Source of the DNA: Alphaproteobacteria bacterium
GTDB lineage: Bacteria > Pseudomonadota > Alphaproteobacteria > VGDZ01
DNA: 53,276 nucleotides
Direction of reading: 5' to 3'
Assembly (NCBI GenBank): GCA_016869515.1
Contig: VGDZ01000014.1
Coordinates: 1-53,276 of the forward strand
Every line of letters starts with the position of its first letter. Position 1 is the stretch's first letter. Positions 11,401-19,673 of this stretch are shown one piece after another. The translations under genes and the position numbers were made by a program. The notes beneath the pieces are model-generated. The model worked only from the letters and a program-made list of their open reading frames with translations, did no database searches and was not told the DNA's origin.

Positions 11401-11566
11401 CATGGCCGGGCTGCTGCCGATCCTGTGGAGCACCGGCACCGGCTCCGAGATCATGCAGCGCATCGCCGTGCCGATGATCGGCGGCATGGTCTCATCGACC
11501 GTGCTGACGCTGCTGGTGATCCCGGCCCTGTTTGCGCTGGTGCGCGGCCGCGAGTTGAAAACCTAA
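8453..11566 (+). CDS. cusA: Heavy-metal RND efflux pump (CusA/CzcA family)
   Basis: Proton-driven inner-membrane exporter of the HME-RND class, 1037 residues, the normal length. ATG 8453 overlaps the adaptor stop; an upstream extension of the open frame is not credible. Hallmarks include TM1 then RLPLDAIPDLSDTQVIVYT, the TM4 proton-relay stretch GAMVDAGIVMIENAHKRLE, and KARIDMLATGIRTPVG in the periplasmic cleft. The cleft keeps that Met but has Leu in RYGL and LPGL, where I recall Met in E. coli CusA, so the metal may not be Cu/Ag. No TolC-like gene or CusF accompanies the pair. It ends convergent with ltaE (4-bp overlap). Confidence 0.93.
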   Translation: MIARLIRWSATHVVLTLIGAAIAVLIGLYALMRLPLDAIPDLSDTQVIVYTDYPGQAPQVVEDQVTFPLTTAMLSVPRSRVVRGFSFFGVSFVYVIFEDGTDLYWARSRVLEYLSVAAQRLPRGVQPNLGPDASGVGWVYQYALTSQRHDLAELRSMQDWQVRFAVARAEGVAEAASVGGYVKQYAVTVDPRRLRAYGLTLAAVREAVRAGNLDVGGRTVELAETEFMIRGRGYFAGPADIENAVLRAAGGAPVLVKDVARVELVADERRGVAELNGEGEVASGIAVQRQGANALDVIAAVKKRLATAASALPEGVSILPVYDRSALIHRAIETLTTTLLEESLIVALVCFVFLLHARSALVAIVTLPIGVLVALAAMQALGIGSNIMSLGGIAIAIGAMVDAGIVMIENAHKRLEHAPADAPRAEVLIRAAQEVGPALFFSLLVITVSFLPIFALEAQEGRLFKPLAYTKTFAMAAAAALSVTLVPALMMLFIRGRIVAETRNPINRLLIWLYRPAIRLVLAAKTPTILLALAALAYSAVPAKRLGLEFMPTLNEGTLFYMPTTLPGLSVHKAGELLQTQNKIIKSFPEVESVWGKAGRAQTATDPAPVEMFETVINLKPERDWRPGMTVDLLVAEMDRALQFPGVSNAWTMPIKARIDMLATGIRTPVGVKLFGRDLAELEEVAREVEIALRAVPGTTSAYAERVMGGYFLEILPDRRRIARYGLSVEDVLRVVSSALGAEPITTTVEGRERYAVTLRYPREIRSDPDAIAAEALVPLANGGSVPLGEVAEIRRTQGPTGIRTEDGQLAVYVFVDFRGRDLGGYVRDAKLAVAEGVVFPVGMSIAWSGQFEYLQRAEARLRYVVPATLLAILLLLYLNFQRLSDTLIVMLSLPFALVGGLWMMDAMGFNLSVAAAVGFIALAGVAAETGVVMLIYLDHAWQETLARCRDQGRAPGPADLHAAIMTGAVERVRPKMMTVVTIMAGLLPILWSTGTGSEIMQRIAVPMIGGMVSSTVLTLLVIPALFALVRGRELKT

Positions 11567-12588
11567 CCCGTCAAGCGCGCGAGGAAGGCATCGACGTCGG
11601 CCTCGCTGTCGACGCCCGAGGCCACCAGCCGGATCATGCTGGCGGGATAGCCCGGCCAGGGCCGCTTCGGCCAGCCGGCGGCGTAGAGCCGGTCGAGCAT
11701 CGGCGCCGGCAGGTCGACGAACACCTCATTGGCCTCGACCGGGAACATCAGCTTGACCCCGGGCAGGCGTTCGAGTCCGGTCTTGAGCCGCTGGGCGAGG
11801 CGATTGGCGTGGCGCGCCGCCTCCAGCCAAAGCCCGTCGGTCAGGTAGGCTTCGAGCTGCGCCGAAAGGAACCGCATCTTCGAGAACAGATGCCCGCCGC
11901 GCTTGCGGCGATAGATCAGCGATTGCGCCGCCTCGGGGGTGAAGGCGATCGCCGCCTCGGCCGCCATGGCGCCGCCCTTGGTGGCGCCGAAGGACAGCAG
12001 ATCGACTCCCGCCTTCCAGGTCAGATCGGCCGGCCGGCAGTTGAGCGCGGCGACGGCGTTGGCGAAGCGCGCGCCGTCGACATGCAGGCCGAGGCGGTAT
12101 TTCTTCGCCACCGCGCCGATCGCCGCTGTCTCGTCGGGACGATAGAGCGTGCCGGCCTCGGTGGCGTTGGTCAGACTGATCGCCGCCGGCTGGACGTGGT
12201 GCTGCACGCCGATGCCGGCATTGGAGATTGCAGCGTCGAGCGTCTTGGCATCCAGCTTGCCGGCGGCGCCGTCCAACGCCACCAGCTTGGCGCCGCCGGT
12301 ATAGAACTCGGGCGCGCCGCATTCGTCGACCTCGACATGCGCCTCGCGATGGCAGAACACCGCGCCGTAGGACGGGCACAGCGCCGCCAGCGAAATCGAG
12401 TTGGCGGCAGTGCCGGTCGCCACCGGCAGCACCGTCACGTCCTTTTCGAACAGCTCCGAGAACCGCCGGGTCAGGCGCTTGGTGAGGTCGTCGCCGCCAT
12501 AGGCCGGCGCCGGATCGCGATTGGCGGCGGCGATCGCCGCCATGATCTTGGGATGGACCGCGGCGGTGTTGTCGGAAACGAACCTCAT
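11563..12588 (-). CDS. ltaE: Low-specificity L-threonine aldolase
   Basis: PLP enzyme that splits threonine or allo-threonine to glycine and acetaldehyde in the cytoplasm. The 341-residue product begins MRFVSDNTAAVHPKIM, the family start. Key elements are TGTAANSISL (residues 58-67, phosphate binding), HVDGARFANA (D171 pairs with the PLP ring) and SFGATKGG with the Schiff-base lysine K204. Length fits the low-specificity group. It shares a 4-bp overlap with the upstream JAMM peptidase gene (12585-12588), making them a likely operon. Confidence 0.93.
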   Translation of the reverse strand: MRFVSDNTAAVHPKIMAAIAAANRDPAPAYGGDDLTKRLTRRFSELFEKDVTVLPVATGTAANSISLAALCPSYGAVFCHREAHVEVDECGAPEFYTGGAKLVALDGAAGKLDAKTLDAAISNAGIGVQHHVQPAAISLTNATEAGTLYRPDETAAIGAVAKKYRLGLHVDGARFANAVAALNCRPADLTWKAGVDLLSFGATKGGAMAAEAAIAFTPEAAQSLIYRRKRGGHLFSKMRFLSAQLEAYLTDGLWLEAARHANRLAQRLKTGLERLPGVKLMFPVEANEVFVDLPAPMLDRLYAAGWPKRPWPGYPASMIRLVASGVDSEADVDAFLARLTG

Positions 12589-13007
12589 GCGTGCTCCTCG
12601 GCGGACAAAACGTCGGCGACGAAGTCGCCGCCATCGTAGCGAAAGGCGCGGGTGGCGCAGGCGCCGCCGGCATCGGCCGCGATCACCAGCCAGGCCAGCT
12701 CGGGATCGTTGGCCTGGGCGCGGTCGGCGGCCGAGGGCGCGGGCGCGCCGTCGGGATGGGAATGATAGACCCCGATCACGCTTTGCTCGACGCCGCTGGC
12801 CGAAAGCAGCGCCAGGTGCAGCGAGGGATCGATCGCGAAGGCGCGCGCCGGGTCGGGGGCGCGGTTCGGGCTGGCCTTGACCGCGTGCACGCGCAGGCCG
12901 CCCTCGGCCTCGCGCCTTCCCAGCAGAAGGCCGCAGGCCTCGTTCGGATATGCCGTGCGGGCATGGTCCTCGATCGCCCGCAGCAGAACGGGGGCGATGC
13001 CGATCAC
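12585..13007 (-). CDS. JAMM/MPN metallopeptidase (M67 family)
   Basis: Small Mov34/JAB-type zinc isopeptidase of 140 residues. The complete JAMM motif is visible: E23 in NEACGLLLG, then YHSHPDGAPAPSAAD, giving H82-x-H84-x7-S92-x2-D95. Bacterial stand-alone members are linked to trimming ubiquitin-like sulphur carriers, but no ThiS/MoaD or ThiF partner is nearby, so the substrate is open. GTG 13007 is chosen because it begins just before the family's first helix (VIGIAPVLLRAIEDHA) and overlaps the upstream stop (GTGA). Confidence 0.85.
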   Translation of the reverse strand: MIGIAPVLLRAIEDHARTAYPNEACGLLLGRREAEGGLRVHAVKASPNRAPDPARAFAIDPSLHLALLSASGVEQSVIGVYHSHPDGAPAPSAADRAQANDPELAWLVIAADAGGACATRAFRYDGGDFVADVLSAEEHA

Positions 13008-13303
13008 GGCAGGCACTCGACGATCAGGGTGGCGACCGGCTGGGCGCCCTTGGCCGGATCGACGATCAGAAGTCGCTGCGTGCCCGAGGCCTCGACCACG
13101 CGCAGCACCACGCGCTCGCCCACCGCCAGCGTCTCGGCCAGCCGCGCCCCCGGCGGCAGCACGACGGTGTGCTCGCCCGGCTTGGTCGCCTCGCGCCCGG
13201 CCAGCGTTGCCGGCGCCCGGGCGCCGATCTTGACCGCGATCAGCGTCGCCATGGCGACGATCGCCACGCCCAGCACGACGACGATAAGCTTGAGCGCCGG
13301 CAT
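13004..13303 (-). CDS. Small membrane-anchored protein (DUF6476-like)
   Basis: A 99-residue product with one N-terminal membrane segment (MPALKLIVVVLGVAIVAMATL) followed by a small, probably periplasmic, beta-rich domain containing PPGARLAETLAVGERVVLRVVE. It resembles the short DUF6476-type proteins found divergent from RluD-like genes in alphaproteobacteria; that match is from memory and moderate. ATG 13303 is preferred to an upstream extension that would overlap the divergent gene. Its stop overlaps the start of the JAMM gene by 4 bp. Function unknown. Confidence 0.65.
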   Translation of the reverse strand: MPALKLIVVVLGVAIVAMATLIAVKIGARAPATLAGREATKPGEHTVVLPPGARLAETLAVGERVVLRVVEASGTQRLLIVDPAKGAQPVATLIVECLP

Positions 13304-13325
13304 GGTTCCGATACTGTCCCCGAAA

Positions 13326-14312
13326 ATGAGCCAAGCCCGGACCGAGACCCGCCGCCTGACCGTGTCCGAAGCGGATTCCGGCCAGCGGCTCGACAAGCTG
13401 CTGGCCGCGCGCTGGCCCGATCTGTCGCGCGCGCGATTGCAGGCGCTGATCAAGGCGGGCCAAGTGTCGGGCGGCGGGCGGACCTTATCCGAGGCCTCGA
13501 TGCGGGTCAAACCGGGGTTGGCGGTGGCGGTGGAGTTGCCGCCGGCGGCGCCGGCGCGGCCCGAAGCGCAGGCGATTCCCTTGAGCGTGCTCTACGAGGA
13601 CGCCGATCTGATCGTGATCGACAAGCCGGCCGGGCTGGTGGTGCATCCGGCGCCGGGCAATCCCGATCGCACGCTGGTCAACGCGCTGCTGGCGCATTGC
13701 GGGCCGAGCCTGGCCGGGATCGGCGGCGAGCGCCGGCCGGGCATCGTGCACCGGCTCGACAAGGACACCTCGGGCGTGATGGTGATCGCCAAGACCCAGG
13801 CGGCGCATGCCGATCTCGCCCGGCAATTCGCCGCCCACAGCGTCGAGCGCAGCTATCGCGCCTTGGTCTGGGGTGTGCCCAGTCCCGCGCGCGGGCGGAT
13901 CGAGGGCGCCATCGGCCGCGATCCCCGCAACCGCAAGCGCATGGCGGTGGTCGGCCGCGGCGGCAAGCCGGCCGTGACCCATTATCGGCTGCTGGCGGCA
14001 AGGCCGCCCGCGCTGGCGCTGATCGAATGCCGGCTGGAAACCGGCCGCACCCATCAGATCCGAGTCCATTTGGCGGCCAAGGGCCATCCGCTGGTCGGCG
14101 ATCCGCTTTATGGCCGGGCGCGCAAATCCTTGCTCAAGACCCTTGCCCCGGCCGAAAGCGAGGCCATAACCGAGTTCCCCCATCAGGCTTTACATGCGGG
14201 TTTGCTCGGATTTAGGCATCCCAAGACGAGGCGGGAAATGCGATTTAATTCTATGATTAACAATAGATTAACGACACTCCTCGAAAATCTCCACCTGGCG
14301 CACACGGAATAA
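13326..14312 (+). CDS. rluD: RluA/RluD-family pseudouridine synthase
   Basis: Converts uridine to pseudouridine, in RluD's case in 23S rRNA. The 328-residue product has an N-terminal S4 RNA-binding domain (RLDKLLAARWPDLSRARLQALIKAGQV) and the catalytic motif GIVHRLDKDTSGVMV, with the aspartate in HRLDKDTSG. It also has IECRLETGRTHQIRVHLAAKGHPLVGDPLYG. The last 25 codons are noticeably AT-richer than the rest (MRFNSMINNRLTTLLENLH) and differ from a standard RluD end. ATG 13326 lies 22 bases from the divergent small protein. Which RNA position it modifies cannot be told. Confidence 0.88.
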   Translation: MSQARTETRRLTVSEADSGQRLDKLLAARWPDLSRARLQALIKAGQVSGGGRTLSEASMRVKPGLAVAVELPPAAPARPEAQAIPLSVLYEDADLIVIDKPAGLVVHPAPGNPDRTLVNALLAHCGPSLAGIGGERRPGIVHRLDKDTSGVMVIAKTQAAHADLARQFAAHSVERSYRALVWGVPSPARGRIEGAIGRDPRNRKRMAVVGRGGKPAVTHYRLLAARPPALALIECRLETGRTHQIRVHLAAKGHPLVGDPLYGRARKSLLKTLAPAESEAITEFPHQALHAGLLGFRHPKTRREMRFNSMINNRLTTLLENLHLAHTE

Positions 14313-14336
14313 AGCCAAGTACGGTTATCGGATATT

Positions 14337-14366
14337 CTTGACATCTGCGCCCGCCATCCTTAAATA
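14337..14366 (+). promoter_or_regulatory. rpoH promoter: sigma70-type with overlapping RpoH-like boxes
   Basis: TTGACA (14338-14343), a 17-base spacer and TAAATA (14361-14366) form a near-consensus housekeeping promoter. The same bases also read CTTG (14337-14340), 18 bases, CTTAAATAG, which matches the RpoH consensus CYTATNT at six of seven positions. The leader to the rpoH start would be about 90-120 nt. The boxes are seen; use by both sigma factors is inferred. Confidence 0.65.
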
Positions 14367-14438
14367 GCCCGATCACTGTGCGCCTTGGGGTGCGATCGAC
14401 CTGACTGGAATCGCGCGCGATCCATTCAGGCCGTAAAT

Positions 14439-14491
14439 CGCACTCCAGAGGAGAAGGGGGGATGCTCCCCCGGCGGCGGAAGGGGAGTGCG
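14439..14491 (+). promoter_or_regulatory. Foldable rpoH leader covering both candidate start sites
   Basis: An 8-bp perfect inverted repeat, CGCACTCC (14439-14446) and GGAGTGCG (14484-14491), encloses an inner hairpin GGGGGA (14457-14462)/TCCCCC (14466-14471) with a 3-nt loop. The inner hairpin contains ATG 14462. The outer right arm contains the GGGGAG ribosome binding site for ATG 14495. This could hold translation off at low temperature; no measurement supports that here. Confidence 0.45.
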
Positions 14492-15418
14492 GGAATGGCG
14501 GCTGCGGCCTTGCCGATTTTGGCTTCGGATGCGGGTCTGTCGCGGTACTTGGCCGAGATCCGCAATTTCCCGATGCTGACCGCGGACGAGGAGTTCATGC
14601 TGGCCAAGCGCTGGCAGGAACACCAGGACGCGGACGCGGCGCATCGCCTGGTGACCTCGCATCTGCGCCTGGTGGCCAAGATCGCCATGGGCTATCGCGG
14701 CTATGGCCTGCCGGTCTCCGACCTGATCGCCGAGGGCAATGTCGGCATGATGCAGGCGGTCAAGCGCTTCGATCCCGATCGCGGCTTTCGCCTCGCCACC
14801 TATGCCATGTGGTGGATCCGGGCCTCGATCCAGGAATACATCCTGCATTCCTGGTCGCTGGTGAAGCTCGGCACCACCGCCGCGCAGAAGAAGCTGTTCT
14901 TCAACCTGCGCCGGCTCAAGGGAAAGCTGAAGGCGATCGACGACGGCGATCTCAAGCCCGACCAAGTCAAGCAGATCGCGCGCACGCTGCATGTCACCGA
15001 GGACGAAGTGGTCAGCATGAACCGCCGGCTGGCGGGGCCCGATCACTCCTTGAATGCGCCGGTGCGCGAGGAGGGCGAGGGCGAGTGGCAGGACTGGCTG
15101 GTCGACGACGCCCAAAGCCAGGAAACCCGTCTCGGCGAGGACCAGGAATTCGCCGGCCGCCAGGCGCTGCTGCAGCGCGCGCTGGCGACGCTGGAGGTGC
15201 GCGAGCGCGAGATCCTGATCGAACGCCGCCTCAAGGAAGACCCGGCGACGCTGGAAGACCTTTCGGCCAAGTACAAGGTCAGCCGCGAACGCGTGCGCCA
15301 GATCGAGGTCCGCGCCTACGAAAAGCTGCGCCACGCCGTGCGCCGCGCCGCCAGCCAAGGGCATGATCGATCGGCCATGAACCTCGCGGCCCAGGACCGA
15401 TCGCGAATCATGCCCTGA
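14462..15418 (+). CDS. rpoH: RNA polymerase heat-shock sigma factor RpoH
   Basis: Directs RNA polymerase to heat-shock promoters such as the one before dnaK here. The product is 318 residues from ATG 14462 or 307 from ATG 14495; the second begins MAAAALPILASDAGLSRYL, closer to family N-termini. Region 2 contains VTSHLRLVAKIAMGYRGYGLPVSD and FATYAMWWIRA-like FRLATYAMWWIRASIQEYIL. Region 4 contains VSRERVRQIEVRAYEKLRHAV. The final 20 codons (GHDRSAMNLAAQDRSRIMP and stop) fall inside a palindromic repeat element, so the native end was probably replaced. It is convergent with the MOSC gene. Confidence 0.95.
   Translation: MLPRRRKGSAGMAAAALPILASDAGLSRYLAEIRNFPMLTADEEFMLAKRWQEHQDADAAHRLVTSHLRLVAKIAMGYRGYGLPVSDLIAEGNVGMMQAVKRFDPDRGFRLATYAMWWIRASIQEYILHSWSLVKLGTTAAQKKLFFNLRRLKGKLKAIDDGDLKPDQVKQIARTLHVTEDEVVSMNRRLAGPDHSLNAPVREEGEGEWQDWLVDDAQSQETRLGEDQEFAGRQALLQRALATLEVREREILIERRLKEDPATLEDLSAKYKVSRERVRQIEVRAYEKLRHAVRRAASQGHDRSAMNLAAQDRSRIMP
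15358..15416. repeat. Palindromic element, copy 1, forming the 3' end of rpoH
   Basis: Left arm AGGGCATGATCGATCGG (15358-15374) pairs with right arm 15397-15416, which ends ATCATGCCCT; there is a 3-base bulge. The outer 10 bases of each arm pair perfectly. The same outer sequence and layout recur at 22804-22859. Both copies lie between convergent genes. Confidence 0.75.
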
Positions 15419-15439
15419 GGGCGCGTCGGCCGGTAACGG

Positions 15440-16210
15440 TCAGCGCGGATCGGTATCGACCGGCCTGATTTCGTCGCCGACGGCGATGCGGCCGGGGGCG
15501 ATCACCTCGAGATAGATTCCCATGTCGGTGTGGCCGTAGCCGGTCATCAGCGACTTGAGCAGGTTGAGATCGCGCTTGGCGCTGACCGGATCGACATTGA
15601 CCGCGGCGCAGCGGTTGATGCGCTCGGGCACCCGAAAGCGCGCCTGGCCGATGGCCAGTTCGCGGCCGACCCAGCCGAACTCGGCCCAGGGCTCGGCGCC
15701 CTCGATCAGGAGATTGCCGCGAAAGCGCAAGGGATCGACCGGCGCGGCGGCGACGCGCTCGAGGTCCTTGACCGAGGCGCGGTTGATCAGCGACAGCGTC
15801 TTGCCGGGAACGTCCATGAAAACGTGGCCTTCGGCCGCCACCAGCCGCGGCGCGCCGCGCGCCTCGTCCGCCAGATAGGCGCCGAAGAACTGCTCGATCA
15901 CGGCGCGGCCGACCGGGGTCGAGACCTCGCCGCGCGCCACCGCCCGGCCGTCGCGCGACACGGTCAGCACGCGGCTGTGCGGATCGAAGCGCACGCCCAG
16001 CGCCGCCAGCCGCTCGTTCCGTTGCAGCATGAAGAAATTGGTCTTGCTCATCCATTCCGGCGCCTCGGGATCGAAGCGGGTCGAGCCGTGCGCCAGCGCC
16101 AGCACGCGGTCGTGCGGAATCGCCCCGCCGATTTCCAGATCGGCGGTTTCGACGGCTTCGGCGCTCATGCCCTTGACGGGATAGCGATAGAGGGCGGCAA
16201 GACGGGCCAT
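15440..16210 (-). CDS. MOSC domain protein (YcbX/mARC-like)
   Basis: A 256-residue protein with an N-terminal MOSC_N beta-barrel (LAALYRYPVKGMSAEAVE) and a C-terminal MOSC domain. The conserved cysteine is in ERINRCAAVNVDP, where this family coordinates the molybdenum cofactor. RFRGNLLIEGAEPWAEFGWVG and YLEVIAPGRIAVGDEI are typical. Members reduce N-hydroxylated compounds or handle sulphur; the exact substrate is unknown. ATG 16210 (MARLAALYRYP) fits the family start better than upstream in-frame codons, which would run into a direct repeat. Convergent with rpoH. Confidence 0.88.
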   Translation of the reverse strand: MARLAALYRYPVKGMSAEAVETADLEIGGAIPHDRVLALAHGSTRFDPEAPEWMSKTNFFMLQRNERLAALGVRFDPHSRVLTVSRDGRAVARGEVSTPVGRAVIEQFFGAYLADEARGAPRLVAAEGHVFMDVPGKTLSLINRASVKDLERVAAAPVDPLRFRGNLLIEGAEPWAEFGWVGRELAIGQARFRVPERINRCAAVNVDPVSAKRDLNLLKSLMTGYGHTDMGIYLEVIAPGRIAVGDEIRPVDTDPR

Positions 16211-16226
16211 GCCCCGGGGCATACAC

Positions 16227-16249
16227 GCCCCCCTTGCCGCCGGCAAGCC
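16227..16249. repeat. 23-bp direct repeat, left copy
   Basis: Identical over 23 bp to 16838-16860. It starts with G plus six C and contains the perfect palindrome CTTGCCG-C-CGGCAAG (16233-16247). It lies in the leader of the MOSC gene. The two copies are 611 bp apart and enclose the toxin-antitoxin module. Confidence 0.85.
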
Positions 16250-16267
16250 TGCACCGGGCGGCGCGGC

Positions 16268-16320
16268 TTGACCCTCGGATGCGGTATATTTATGAAATTG
16301 TAGGAACAAGTAGGAATTTC
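16268..16320 (+). promoter_or_regulatory. Promoter and candidate operator of the toxin-antitoxin operon
   Basis: TTGACC (16268-16273) and TATGAA (16291-16296) are 17 bases apart. Directly downstream is an AT-rich patch with TAGGAA repeated at 16301-16306 and 16311-16316, set inside an inverted repeat GAAATT (16294-16299)/AATTTC (16315-16320). Helically phased repeats fit binding by the ribbon-helix-helix antitoxin. The start codon ATG 16324 is 3 bases on, so transcription from here would give a very short leader. Confidence 0.55.
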
Positions 16321-16323
16321 GAA

Positions 16324-16605
16324 ATGCCCCGCGCCACCACCGTCCTGTCGATTTCGCTGCCGCGCGCCATGGCCGCCCAGCTCGACCGCGTGCGCAAGGC
16401 CGAACACCGCACGCGATCCGAACTGGTGCGCGAGGCGCTGCGGCATTATGTCAGCGCGGCCTCCACCCGAGCCGTGCGGGCGCGCGCGGCCGCCTTGCCC
16501 GAGGTCGAACCCGAAGCCGACGAAATCGCCGCGGTGGCGGCGGGCCGGGCGCGGGTCCTTCGGCGCGGCGCGGGCGATGATCTGGCGCGTCGAGCCAAGC
16601 CGTAA
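16324..16605 (+). CDS. CopG-type ribbon-helix-helix antitoxin
   Basis: A 93-residue protein that probably neutralises the downstream RelE/ParE toxin and represses their shared promoter. The N-terminal 45 residues (TTVLSISLPRAMAAQLDRVRKAE, then RTRSELVREALRHYV) match a CopG/MetJ-like ribbon-helix-helix: one beta strand followed by two helices. The C-terminal part is acidic (LPEVEPEADEIAAVAAG) and would bind the toxin. ATG 16324 begins MPRATTVLSIS directly. It overlaps the toxin gene by 29 bp. The operon is enclosed by 23-bp direct repeats. Confidence 0.85.
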   Translation: MPRATTVLSISLPRAMAAQLDRVRKAEHRTRSELVREALRHYVSAASTRAVRARAAALPEVEPEADEIAAVAAGRARVLRRGAGDDLARRAKP

Positions 16606-16834
16606 CGCACGCAAGAGCCTCGATCGTCTGCCGCCGGCGGATCGGCGTCGGATCGAGGCCGCTCTCGCAACTCTGTCGACCGATCCACTGGCCGGCGATG
16701 TGGTCAAGCTCAAGGGCCTGGACGCGTTCCGCCGCCGGGTCGGCGATTATCGCGTAATCTTTGGTATCGATTTTCCGGCCCGCAAGGTGCTGGTTTTCGA
16801 CATCCTGCGCCGGACCACCACGACGTATCGCTGA
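16577..16834 (+). CDS. RelE/ParE-family toxin
   Basis: An 85-residue basic protein of the RelE/ParE fold. Family marks are VEPSRNARKSLDRLPPADRRRI at the N-terminus, DVVKLKGLDAFRRRVGDYRVIF in the middle (the KLKG...RxRxGDYRVIF core), and KVLVFDILRRTTTTYR at the end. RelE-type members cut mRNA on the ribosome and ParE-type members attack gyrase; the sequence alone does not decide. ATG 16577 lies inside the antitoxin gene, a common arrangement that couples their translation. Its stop is 3 bases before the right direct repeat. Confidence 0.87.
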   Translation: MIWRVEPSRNARKSLDRLPPADRRRIEAALATLSTDPLAGDVVKLKGLDAFRRRVGDYRVIFGIDFPARKVLVFDILRRTTTTYR

Positions 16835-16837
16835 AAT

Positions 16838-16860
16838 GCCCCCCTTGCCGCCGGCAAGCC
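16838..16860. repeat. 23-bp direct repeat, right copy
   Basis: Exact second copy of 16227-16249, including the CTTGCCG-C-CGGCAAG palindrome (16844-16858). Its CTTG (16844-16847) is also the best candidate for the -35 box of the clpB promoter. Confidence 0.85.
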
Positions 16861-16874
16861 GCTGACCCACATAA
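16844..16874 (+). promoter_or_regulatory. Possible RpoH-type promoter of clpB
   Basis: CTTG (16844-16847), 18 bases, then CCCACATAA (16866-16874). The -35 box fits the RpoH consensus but the -10 box matches only in part, so this is weak. clpB is a usual RpoH target, which adds some prior support. The predicted leader is about 85 nt. Confidence 0.35.
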
Positions 16875-16969
16875 GGAGCGGGGACAAGCGCCGTGCCTGC
16901 GGGGCGGCGGCTTGTGCCCGGCAGTCCACCGCATCCGCCCATCCGGGGGATGTGCCGAAAGGAACGGTC

Positions 16970-19606
<2,637 letters not shown>

Positions 19607-19633
19607 CCGCCCGCCTGGCTTGACTGCCGCCCG

Positions 19634-19658
19634 GTCCGGCGCAACATGGCCGCCGGAC
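19634..19658 (+). terminator. GC hairpin between clpB and the amidohydrolase
   Basis: GTCCGGCG (19634-19641) and CGCCGGAC (19651-19658) form a perfect 8-bp stem with a 9-nt loop, 27 bases after the clpB stop. No T-run follows, so it may be a weak terminator or an RNA processing or stability hairpin. Confidence 0.35.
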
Positions 19659-19673
19659 CTTGGGGGGATCGTC

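Noticed and set aside
9499-12639. A 1046-codon plus-strand open frame crossing the cusA-ltaE junction
   Set aside because: It spans two real genes in the wrong frame or strand and matches no family.
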